A DNA stretch of 64,000 bases from RGIG5612 sp045598285 (lineage in GTDB: Bacteria; Bacillota; Clostridia; Lachnospirales; Lachnospiraceae). This document shows, in pieces, positions 8,682-15,696 of the stretch. A model generated the notes under the pieces. That model ran no database searches. It was not told the DNA's origin and saw only the letters and a program-made list of their open reading frames with translations. Position 1 is the stretch's first letter. Each line of letters begins with the position of its first letter. Made by a program: the position numbers and the translations under genes. The DNA lies in NCBI GenBank assembly GCA_045598285.1, contig JAZLLU010000036.1, positions 1 to 64,000 of the forward strand, in the 5' to 3' direction.

Positions 8682-9233
8682 ATGAAACAAATCAGAAATA
8701 TATTAATAGGTGGCGAGCGCCAAGCAGGAAAAACATATTTGGTAAAAAGACTAATTGACGAGTTGTCGGCAGACAATAATATTAAGGGATACTATACATT
8801 AGCGGACAAAGCAGATGAGAATACAGGTGTCTTTAAGATTTATATGTATCCAGCAAACGAAAATATCGAAAACAGAAAAAAGACAAACGAAAATTGTATA
8901 GGCAGCAGCGATGGAAAAGAAAGAAAAATAAATAAAGAAACTTTTGAAAAACTTGGAGTAAGTCTTTTATCGAACATTGGCAAAGACGATATTGTGGTGA
9001 TGGATGAAGTTGGATTTTTTGAATCTGAAGTAAAGCCTTTTACTAGTAAAGTTTGTGAAACGATAGAAAGCGAAAACTATGTAATCGCTACAATTAAAGA
9101 AAAATATGATAACGAATATATAAATAAAGTTAGAAATTATAAAGATAGAGAAGATGCTATTTTTGTTCATGTAACGCCAGACAATAGGGAAGAGGTGTTT
9201 GCTGAACTTGAAAAAATAGTAAAGACATGGTAG
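8682..9233 (+). CDS. THEP1/NTPase_1-like P-loop nucleoside-triphosphatase
   Basis: 183 residues. The N-terminal Walker A is GGERQAGKTYL and Walker B is DDIVVMDEVGFFES, followed by a conserved VIATIKEK strand; together these match the NTPase_1 (THEP1, DUF265) family. It hydrolyses nucleoside triphosphates in vitro in known members, with unclear cellular roles. A TATACT at 8622-8627 would place transcription near 8634, which supports the ATG at 8682 (AAGGTAG upstream) rather than earlier in-frame ATGs. It precedes the metal transporter leader; in related bacteria such NTPases often neighbour FecCD-type transporters. Confidence 0.7.
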   Translation: MKQIRNILIGGERQAGKTYLVKRLIDELSADNNIKGYYTLADKADENTGVFKIYMYPANENIENRKKTNENCIGSSDGKERKINKETFEKLGVSLLSNIGKDDIVVMDEVGFFESEVKPFTSKVCETIESENYVIATIKEKYDNEYINKVRNYKDREDAIFVHVTPDNREEVFAELEKIVKTW

Positions 9234-9239
9234 CATCTA

Positions 9240-9412
9240 TATAACTTAATAAGAAGTTTTCGAGCGTATTTTCCTAAAACGAAAGTCATGGAAAATATGC
9301 CTGCCGCGAAAGCGACACGGGGCTTAAGAGGAAACAATTAAACCTTCTGTATTGAAAAGGAAACTATAAATGCTTAAAGCTTTATTGCCGTTCCTTTTTG
9401 GAACGGCTTTTT
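9240..9412 (+). promoter_or_regulatory. Riboswitch-like leader of the metal ABC transporter
   Basis: The 170 bases contain TATTTTCC / GGAAAATA (an 8-bp stem with loop TAAAACGAAAGTCAT), then GCCTGCCGCGAAAGCGACACGGGGC with a CGCGAAAGCG tetraloop hairpin, then a perfect terminator (GCCGTTCC / GGAACGGC plus T5, 9387-9412) whose T run reaches to within four bases of the transporter ATG. A terminator between leader and first codon implies attenuation. I cannot match it to cobalamin, Moco, NiCo, FMN or other classes I know. Confidence 0.55.
9387..9412 (+). terminator. Attenuator terminator directly before the transporter start
   Basis: An 8-bp GC-rich stem, T5 loop and T5 tail. The next ATG is at 9417, so read-through must be controlled for the transporter to be made. 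Confidence 0.85.
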
Positions 9413-9416
9413 GATT

Positions 9417-10385
9417 ATGGAAAACAAAGATAAACAAAAATTTCATATCACGATACCGATACTAGCAATTATTTTGGTAGTCGTATTTGTGGCATCATTC
9501 TTTTTAGGAAGATATAGGTTTGAAGTAAGCACCCAAATGATTCAAGTTTTAGTAAACATAAGGCTTCCAAGAATTATTATGGCTTGCCTAGTTGGATGTT
9601 GCCTTTCATGTGCCGGTGCAGCTTACCAAGGTGTCTTTCAAAACCCTATGGCGTCACCGGAAATTTTGGGAGCATCTAATGGTGCAGCTTTTGGTGCAGC
9701 ATTAGGGATAATTTTAGGGCTTGGTTCAAGATGGATGACTATTAGTGCATTTCTTTTAAGTATTTTTACGGTTGTAATAGTTTTTATTATTGCGCAAAGA
9801 GCACCAGGAAATAAAATCGTAAACCTAATTTTAGCTGGAATAATGATTAGTTCATTCTTTGCGGCAGGAACAAGTTATATCAAATTAGTAGCGGATACAA
9901 ATAATGAACTTCCAGCAATCACATATTGGCTTATGGGAAGTTTGTCAGGCGTAAAATTAAGCGACTTCAATGTTGTGGTAATTGCAGCAATGGTGATAGG
10001 GTGCGTTGTATTATTGCTGTTAAGATGGAAAATAAATATTTTGACACTTGGTGATGAAGAGGCTAGAACGCTAGGAATTAACACAAAAAGATTAAGACTT
10101 ATTGTAATTCTTGCAGCAACACTTGTAACGGCAGCGAGCATAGCTGTGAGTGGAGTTATAGGTTGGGTAGGGCTTGTAATTCCACACTTAACAAGAAAAA
10201 TAGTAGGACATGATTACAGAAAATTAATTCCAGCGTCAATGCTTACAGGCGCAATCTTTTTGCTACTTGTTGATGATATAAGCCGAAACTTATTGGCAAC
10301 AGAAATACCAATCGGAATATTAACAGCTTTCGTTGGTGCGCCATTCTTCATTTATTTATTAATTAAGAGAGATAAAACATTGTAA
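9417..10385 (+). CDS. FecCD-family ABC transporter permease
   Basis: 322 residues with about nine transmembrane helices. The RLPRIIMACLVGCCLSCAGAAYQG stretch near residues 45-68 and GVIGWVGLVIPHLTR near 250 are FecCD/BtuC signatures. It forms the membrane channel for uptake of iron-chelate, vitamin B12 or oxyanion (molybdate/tungstate) substrates. The first good start is the ATG at 9417; a TTG lies two codons upstream inside the terminator tail. The stop overlaps the ATPase start (TAATG). Confidence 0.9.
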   Translation: MENKDKQKFHITIPILAIILVVVFVASFFLGRYRFEVSTQMIQVLVNIRLPRIIMACLVGCCLSCAGAAYQGVFQNPMASPEILGASNGAAFGAALGIILGLGSRWMTISAFLLSIFTVVIVFIIAQRAPGNKIVNLILAGIMISSFFAAGTSYIKLVADTNNELPAITYWLMGSLSGVKLSDFNVVVIAAMVIGCVVLLLLRWKINILTLGDEEARTLGINTKRLRLIVILAATLVTAASIAVSGVIGWVGLVIPHLTRKIVGHDYRKLIPASMLTGAIFLLLVDDISRNLLATEIPIGILTAFVGAPFFIYLLIKRDKTL

Positions 10386-11152
10386 TGAGTATTGAAGTAA
10401 AAGACCTAACATTTTCATATGGAAAAAGAAAAGTACTAGAGGGCATTGAGTTTAGTATTCCTGACAGTTGTTTATGTACATTGCTGGGCGCAAACGGGTC
10501 AGGAAAGACGACTATGTTTAAGTGCATATTAGGGATGCTTAAAAAATATAGTGGTGAGATAAAAATTGACGGAACATCAACAAAGCAACTAACAGAAAGA
10601 GAAATGGCTCACAAAGTTGCATACATCCCGCAAATACATGGAGTAACCTTTGACTACAGTGTAAGAGATATGGTTATGATGGGTACAGATCATACATTGT
10701 CGCCATTAGCAGTTCCGGGAAAAACTGAGATTCAAAAGGCCGAAGAAGCTATTGAAAGAGTAGGACTTGCAGAAAAAACAAATAAGTTTTTTACAAGACT
10801 TTCAGGTGGTGAACAACAATTAGTTCTTATTGCTAGAGCGCTAGCCCAAGGCTCGAAGACATTGCTTATGGACGAGCCGACAAGCGCACTTGATTATGGA
10901 AATCAAACATTAATAATGGAACAACTAAGCAACCTTGCGAAAGAAGGATATTGCATCTTTGTTTCCACCCATACACCGCAACATGCACTTTGGTATGCAA
11001 ATAAAATCATAGCAATAAAAGATAACAAAATAAAAGCCGAAGGTACGAACGAAATTTTAGGTGAAGAATTAATAAAAGAACTATATAAAATTGATGCAAA
11101 ATTAATTGAAACAGAAGAAGGGAAAATAATTTGTCCAAAATTCGTAAAATAA
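10385..11152 (+). CDS. ABC transporter ATPase, FecE/BtuD type
   Basis: 255 residues with Walker A GANGSGKTT (about 36-44), signature LSGGEQQLVLIARALAQ (about 139), Walker B TLLMDEPTSALDYGN and the switch histidine in VSTHTPQHAL. It powers the FecCD permease. It overlaps the permease gene by one base and the binding-protein gene by 22 bases, so the three are one operon. Confidence 0.92.
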   Translation: MSIEVKDLTFSYGKRKVLEGIEFSIPDSCLCTLLGANGSGKTTMFKCILGMLKKYSGEIKIDGTSTKQLTEREMAHKVAYIPQIHGVTFDYSVRDMVMMGTDHTLSPLAVPGKTEIQKAEEAIERVGLAEKTNKFFTRLSGGEQQLVLIARALAQGSKTLLMDEPTSALDYGNQTLIMEQLSNLAKEGYCIFVSTHTPQHALWYANKIIAIKDNKIKAEGTNEILGEELIKELYKIDAKLIETEEGKIICPKFVK

Positions 11153-12192
11153 AAATTTTTCCAATAATATTAATAATTGCGATGTGCCTGACCACAGGAT
11201 GTCAAGCAAATAAATCGCATAGCAATGAAACAAAAGTTTTCACCGACTCGCTAGGCCGAGAAATAATTGTGCCAAAAAATCCTGAAAAGATTGCGGTAAC
11301 GGGGCCATTTGCACAAATAATTGTTTTTGCACTTGCACCAGACAAATTAGTAGGAACGGCAACAAAGTGGGAAGATACGGCGAAAGGGTATATTGATAAA
11401 AAGTATTTATCCTTACCATGTATCGGCCAGCTTCAAGGTGGCAAGGGCGATTTGAATTTAGAAACACTTATGATGAGTGGTGCCGAGCTAGTTATAGATG
11501 TTGGTGACCAAGGAGATGCCATTAAAGAAGATTTAGAAGCAATTCAAGAGCAAACAAAACTTCCGTGTGTGCATATAGCATATAGTACAAGAGATGCAGG
11601 CAAGACCTATCGTATGTTGGGGGAACTTTTAGAAATGCAAGATGAAGCTGAAGAATTAGCAGCATATTGCGAGAAAATATATTCACGTACAGAAGAGATT
11701 GCAAAGAAGAAAGAATCGGAAAATTCAAAGGCAAGACTTTTATATATAGTTGGAGAAGAAGGTCTTAATGTAATAGCAAATGATAGTTATCACAGCGAGA
11801 TAATAGATTTACTTTCTACCAACGTTGCTAAGGTAGACAATCCAACTAGCAAAGGCACGGGTAATGAAGTCGATATGGAGCAAATCTTAATGTGGAACCC
11901 GGATGTGATTTTGGTATCTCCTAATACAATCTATGATGAAATGGGAACGGATAAAATTTGGAGCCAGATAAGTGCCGTGAAAAATGGTAAATACTATGAA
12001 GTTCCAGAAGGACCTTATAATTGGATGGGATTTCCGCCATCAGTACAAAGGCTTTTAGGAATGAGTTGGATGGCAAAAATATTATATCCTGGCGAGGCAA
12101 CATACGACCTTTATGATGAGGCAAAAACCTTCTATAGCCTCTTCTACCATCATAACTTAACAGAAGAAGAATATAATAATCTAATAAAATAA
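11131..12192 (+). CDS. Lipoprotein substrate-binding protein for iron/molybdate-type ABC transporter
   Basis: 353 residues. A TTG start at 11131 (AAGGGA upstream) gives a lipoprotein signal peptide with lipobox LTTGC (Cys24). The mature part starts with FTDSLGREIIVP and has the class III (BtuF/FhuD) two-lobe pattern. GPYNWMGFPPSVQRLLG near residue 293 resembles the MolA-like branch that binds molybdate or tungstate, but iron-chelate or cobalamin cannot be excluded. It is anchored outside the membrane and delivers substrate to the adjacent permease/ATPase. Confidence 0.85.
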   Translation: MSKIRKIKIFPIILIIAMCLTTGCQANKSHSNETKVFTDSLGREIIVPKNPEKIAVTGPFAQIIVFALAPDKLVGTATKWEDTAKGYIDKKYLSLPCIGQLQGGKGDLNLETLMMSGAELVIDVGDQGDAIKEDLEAIQEQTKLPCVHIAYSTRDAGKTYRMLGELLEMQDEAEELAAYCEKIYSRTEEIAKKKESENSKARLLYIVGEEGLNVIANDSYHSEIIDLLSTNVAKVDNPTSKGTGNEVDMEQILMWNPDVILVSPNTIYDEMGTDKIWSQISAVKNGKYYEVPEGPYNWMGFPPSVQRLLGMSWMAKILYPGEATYDLYDEAKTFYSLFYHHNLTEEEYNNLIK

Positions 12193-12279
12193 CTAAAGTT
12201 TTTATTTAAAAAGATGGCCTAAAATGGTAATATTATTGTAAGAAAGTATGTTTAATTCACTACTCAAGGAGGAGAGATA

Positions 12280-14298
12280 ATGGAATTTAAAAACATGTTA
12301 AGCCCTTTAAAAGTGGGCAATAAAGTTTACAGAACTCGCGTTGAAAGTTCACCTATGGCTTTCGCATTAGTAGCTCAAGATCCTATGGCTGCAGAAGTAG
12401 CTTATAGAAAAGTTGAAGCTCCTGCTAAAGGTGGCAACGGATGCGTAGTAATTGGTGAAACAGACGTTAACTTTGTTGATGCTGATCGTATCCCAGGTTT
12501 TAGACCTTTTGATTTTGCTAAGCCAGAAGAAGATCCTGAAACTTTCAAAGCATATCAAACATATGCTGCAAGAATTCAGGCTCAAGGTGCTGTTGCACTT
12601 GCTGAACTTGCGCATCCAGGAAGAGAAAAAGTTCCTTTTGGACCAGGCCAAGAAGCAATCGGACCATGTGAATCAGTTAACTATGCTGGAATTAAATGCA
12701 GAGCTATGAACGAAGACGATATGGCTAGAATCGCTAATGACTTTGCTGTTGCAGCAGTTTATATGCAAAAAGCTGGTTTCGACGGCGTTTTAATTCATGG
12801 CGGACACGGATTCTTATTCACACAATTTTTAAGCCCACTCATTAACCAAAGAACAGATGAGTATGGCGGATCACTAGAAAACCGTGCTAAATTCCCTAAA
12901 CAAATTCTCAAAGCTGTTAGAGATGCAGTTGGACCAGACTTTATCGTTGAACTTAGAATCGACGGAACTGATCGCCAAGAAGGTGGAATTACACCTGAAG
13001 AAACTGGTGAATTTATCCAAATGGTTGAAGACCTTATTTCATCAGTCCATATCACAGCTGGTATTTATGAAGAGTCAGTTAAATCTGGAACAGAATCTTG
13101 CATGTTCCAAGAACATGGACTTAATATCCCTGCAGCTGCAATTGTTAAGAAATATACTAAACTTCCTGTTGGTGCAGTTGGTGGAATCAACAGCCCAGAG
13201 ATGGTTGAACAAGCTATAGCAGATGGCAAAATTGACTTTGCAATCTTTGGACGTCAGATGCTTGCTGATCCAGATTTTGTTAACAAATGTGCATGTGGCA
13301 AAGAAAAAGAAATTCACAGATGCTTAAGATGCTACTATTGTTTCCCTGGTTCACCAGAAGAAGGATATACAGATCTTCCATTCAAGAGTGAAGAACTTGC
13401 TGTATATGTTGGACATTGTACTATCAACCCAACAGCTCACCTTCCATTCGATTTAGATTTACTTCCAGATCCAGAAAGAGGACCACAAAAACTCTTGGTA
13501 ATTGGTGGCGGTATCGCTGGTGTTCAGGCTGCTCTTAGCGCTTCACAAAGAGGCCATGATGTAACACTCGTTGAAAAAAGCGATAAACTTGGTGGACTTT
13601 TATACTTCACAGATGTTGATGTTGATAAGCCAGACCTTAGAAACTTCAAAGATACATTAATTTATGAACTCTCACTTACAAATGCAAAAGTTCTTCTTAA
13701 CACAGAAGCAACTCCTGAGTTTATTAAAGAGTTCAATCCTGATGAAGTTATTATTGCAACTGGTTCACAACCATCTTGCCCACCAATTCCTGGTATTGAG
13801 AATGCTACTCAGGCAATGGGAGTTTACGACGGAACATGCACACCAGGTAAGAAAGTTGTTATGATTGGTGGCGGACTTGTTGGTTGCGAAGCTGGACTTC
13901 ATCTTCAAAAGACTGGCCATGAAGTAACTGTTGTTGAAATGCTTCCTAGAGTAGCAAACGAGTCATTCGGTATGTATAGAGAAGGCCTCGTTTGGGAAAT
14001 GGAAAAGAACGGCATGAAGTGGTTCGAGAATACAAAATGTCTTGAAATCGCTCCTAACTCAGTTAAGATTGAAAACGCTGACGGCGTTCAAACTCTTGAA
14101 GCTGATACAGTTCTTTACGCACTCGGCATGAAGAGCATTGATTATGCAGCACTTAAAGAAGCTTGTGGAGACAAACCAGTTTATGTAGTAGGTGATGCTA
14201 TTAAACCTGGCAAAGTAGATCAATGTACTAGATCAGGATTCATCGCAGCACTCAAGATTGGTGCAAGCCGCGAGTCAATCGAATTTATTCAAGAATAA
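12280..14298 (+). CDS. Old Yellow Enzyme / FAD fusion (2,4-dienoyl-CoA or 2-enoate reductase family)
   Basis: 672 residues. Residues about 1-330 form the FMN TIM barrel (HGGHGFLFTQFLSPLINQRTDEYGGS is the active-site signature). A Fe-S cluster site follows at C348, C351, C354 and probably C380, then a FAD/NAD(P) module (VIGGGIAG near 407, MIGGGLVG near 528). Such enzymes reduce C=C bonds of enoates using NADH via FAD, [4Fe-4S] and FMN. The cysteine spacing C-x2-C-x2-C-x25-C is wider than the C-x2-C-x3-C-x11-C of E. coli FadH. It has a strong AAGGAGGAG and its own terminator, so it is monocistronic. Substrate unknown. Confidence 0.88.
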   Translation: MEFKNMLSPLKVGNKVYRTRVESSPMAFALVAQDPMAAEVAYRKVEAPAKGGNGCVVIGETDVNFVDADRIPGFRPFDFAKPEEDPETFKAYQTYAARIQAQGAVALAELAHPGREKVPFGPGQEAIGPCESVNYAGIKCRAMNEDDMARIANDFAVAAVYMQKAGFDGVLIHGGHGFLFTQFLSPLINQRTDEYGGSLENRAKFPKQILKAVRDAVGPDFIVELRIDGTDRQEGGITPEETGEFIQMVEDLISSVHITAGIYEESVKSGTESCMFQEHGLNIPAAAIVKKYTKLPVGAVGGINSPEMVEQAIADGKIDFAIFGRQMLADPDFVNKCACGKEKEIHRCLRCYYCFPGSPEEGYTDLPFKSEELAVYVGHCTINPTAHLPFDLDLLPDPERGPQKLLVIGGGIAGVQAALSASQRGHDVTLVEKSDKLGGLLYFTDVDVDKPDLRNFKDTLIYELSLTNAKVLLNTEATPEFIKEFNPDEVIIATGSQPSCPPIPGIENATQAMGVYDGTCTPGKKVVMIGGGLVGCEAGLHLQKTGHEVTVVEMLPRVANESFGMYREGLVWEMEKNGMKWFENTKCLEIAPNSVKIENADGVQTLEADTVLYALGMKSIDYAALKEACGDKPVYVVGDAIKPGKVDQCTRSGFIAALKIGASRESIEFIQE

Positions 14299-14324
14299 TC
14301 ACTAGATAATAAAAGAATCAACAA

Positions 14325-14353
14325 AGGGCTGACACATATGTGCCAGCCTTTTT
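14325..14353 (+). terminator. Terminator of the OYE-type gene
   Basis: The GGCTG / CAGCC stem with an inner CACA / TGTG hairpin is followed by T5. It is nearly identical to the terminator after the Fic gene at 15435-15464. Confidence 0.88.
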
Positions 14354-14391
14354 AAGTGTAAGATATAAGGTATTTACAAATTTGAGCATAT

Positions 14392-14420
14392 AAGATAACA
14401 TACAAGATAACATACAAGAT
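14392..14420 (+). repeat. 12-bp tandem repeat in the Fic leader
   Basis: AAGATAACATAC occurs twice in direct succession plus a third partial unit (AAGAT), ending about 15 bases before the Fic start. It could allow slipped-strand length change in the untranslated region. Confidence 0.6.
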
Positions 14421-14435
14421 GAAGAGGAGATATAT

Positions 14436-15425
14436 ATGGGATATGAGCCGCCATTCGAACTAACAAATACAATGCTTAAACTTGTTTCGGATATTTCTGA
14501 AAAGGTTGGAGAAATTTCTATACACAAAAATTTAGATACAAAACCTCATCTTCGAAAAAATAATAGAATCAGATCAATTCATTCTTCGTTAAAGATTGAG
14601 GCAAATTCGCTTGAATTATCAGATGTTAGAGATGTTATTAATGGACGAAAAGTTAGCGGAAACAGCATAGAAATACTTGAAGTTAAAAATGCTTATCAAG
14701 CATACGAAGAGATAGAAAAAATTAATCCGTATAGCATAAAGGACTTAAAAAAAATTCATGGCATTATGACTGAAGGAATTATCAGTGAATCAGGAGTTTT
14801 CAGAAAAGGAAATGAAGGCGTTTTCTCTGGAGACAAATGCATTTTTGTAGCACCTCCGCCAAAAGCGGTTAAGGATTTGATTGTAAATTTAATGAAATGG
14901 TCAAAGGCAAATGAAGGAAAAGTTCATCCGCTTATTATGTCTGCGGTTTTTCACTACGAATTTGTTTTCATCCATCCGTTTGCTGATGGAAACGGTCGAA
15001 TGGCACGACTATGGCATACAGCTTTTTTGTATAGATGGCACAGTATTTTTGAATATATTCCTTTGGAAAGCCAAATAGAAAAATTTCAAGATAAATATTA
15101 TGATGCAATTGCGCAATGTCATATAAATGGTAATTCAAATGTGTTTATTGAGTTTATGCTTAAGATGATTAAGCAAACGATTGATGAATTTTCCTTACAA
15201 CTTAAAAATGATAAAGAAGGAATTTCTGAATATGTATCTAAAATGCTTGAAAGCATGGATTATGAAGTAGAATATTCTGCATTCGAAATAATGGAAAAGG
15301 TAGGATTAAAATCAAGAGCATCATTTCGAAAAAATTATCTTGAGCCTGCGTTGAAAAAAGGTTTTGTAAAAATGACATTACCAGACAAACCAACAAGCAA
15401 AAATCAAAAGTATATTAAAATTTAA
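14436..15425 (+). CDS. Fic family AMP-transferase with N-terminal inhibitory helix
   Basis: 329 residues. The Fic motif HPFADGNGRMAR (180-191) is complete, with the catalytic His180 and the phosphate-binding GNGR. SSLKIEAN at residues 50-57 fits the (S/T)xxxE inhibitory motif of class II Fic proteins, with Glu55 expected to block the ATP site. The C-terminus (about 245-329) looks like a winged helix. It likely transfers AMP to a protein, possibly itself. It has no antitoxin partner gene and is flanked by two near-identical terminators, suggesting it was acquired as a unit. Confidence 0.88.
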   Translation: MGYEPPFELTNTMLKLVSDISEKVGEISIHKNLDTKPHLRKNNRIRSIHSSLKIEANSLELSDVRDVINGRKVSGNSIEILEVKNAYQAYEEIEKINPYSIKDLKKIHGIMTEGIISESGVFRKGNEGVFSGDKCIFVAPPPKAVKDLIVNLMKWSKANEGKVHPLIMSAVFHYEFVFIHPFADGNGRMARLWHTAFLYRWHSIFEYIPLESQIEKFQDKYYDAIAQCHINGNSNVFIEFMLKMIKQTIDEFSLQLKNDKEGISEYVSKMLESMDYEVEYSAFEIMEKVGLKSRASFRKNYLEPALKKGFVKMTLPDKPTSKNQKYIKI

Positions 15426-15434
15426 ATAGTTCAA

Positions 15435-15464
15435 AAGGCTGACACAAACGTGCCAGCCTTTTTT
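15435..15464 (+). terminator. Terminator of the Fic gene
   Basis: AAGGCTG / CAGCCTT with an inner CAC / GTG is followed by T4-T6. It differs from the 14325-14353 terminator mainly in the loop. Confidence 0.88.
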
Positions 15465-15475
15465 GTATATCGTTA

Positions 15476-15573
15476 ACATTTGAACTCGACCTTTTATGAG
15501 TCGCATATCGAGTAGCGACACACATTTGAACTCGACCTTATTTTAGTTGCATATCGAGTAGCAACAAACATTT
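15476..15573 (+). repeat. Tandem 46-bp structured repeats upstream of hypF
   Basis: ACATTTGAACTCGACCTT begins at 15476 and 15522, and a third ACATTT at 15568, so the period is exactly 46 bp. In unit one GTCGC (15500-15504) faces GCGAC (15515-15519); in unit two GTTGC (15546-15550) faces GCAAC (15561-15565). This is a paired C-G to T-A change, so base pairing is conserved. ACTCGA and TCGAGT within each unit can also pair. The repeats lie between the Fic terminator and the hypF promoter region and contain no frame. Confidence 0.75.
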
Positions 15574-15696
15574 AAGTAGATAACTACTAATAAAATTATA
15601 GGCATAATTTCATGTCTTGTCAATTTAGAATTTCTATTTGAATTGGATTTGATATATAATATGGATAACTATTGATGTTTTAAGGATGCTAAAAAA

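Noticed and set aside
9240..9412. Cobalamin, Moco, NiCo, c-di-GMP or guanidine riboswitch
   Set aside because: I compared the conserved cores from memory and none fits beyond short fragments, so no class is claimed.
15484..15519. H-type pseudoknot in each 46-bp repeat
   Set aside because: The two stems interleave, but the loop crossing the 6-bp stem would be one base long, which is sterically implausible. Alternative folds are more likely.
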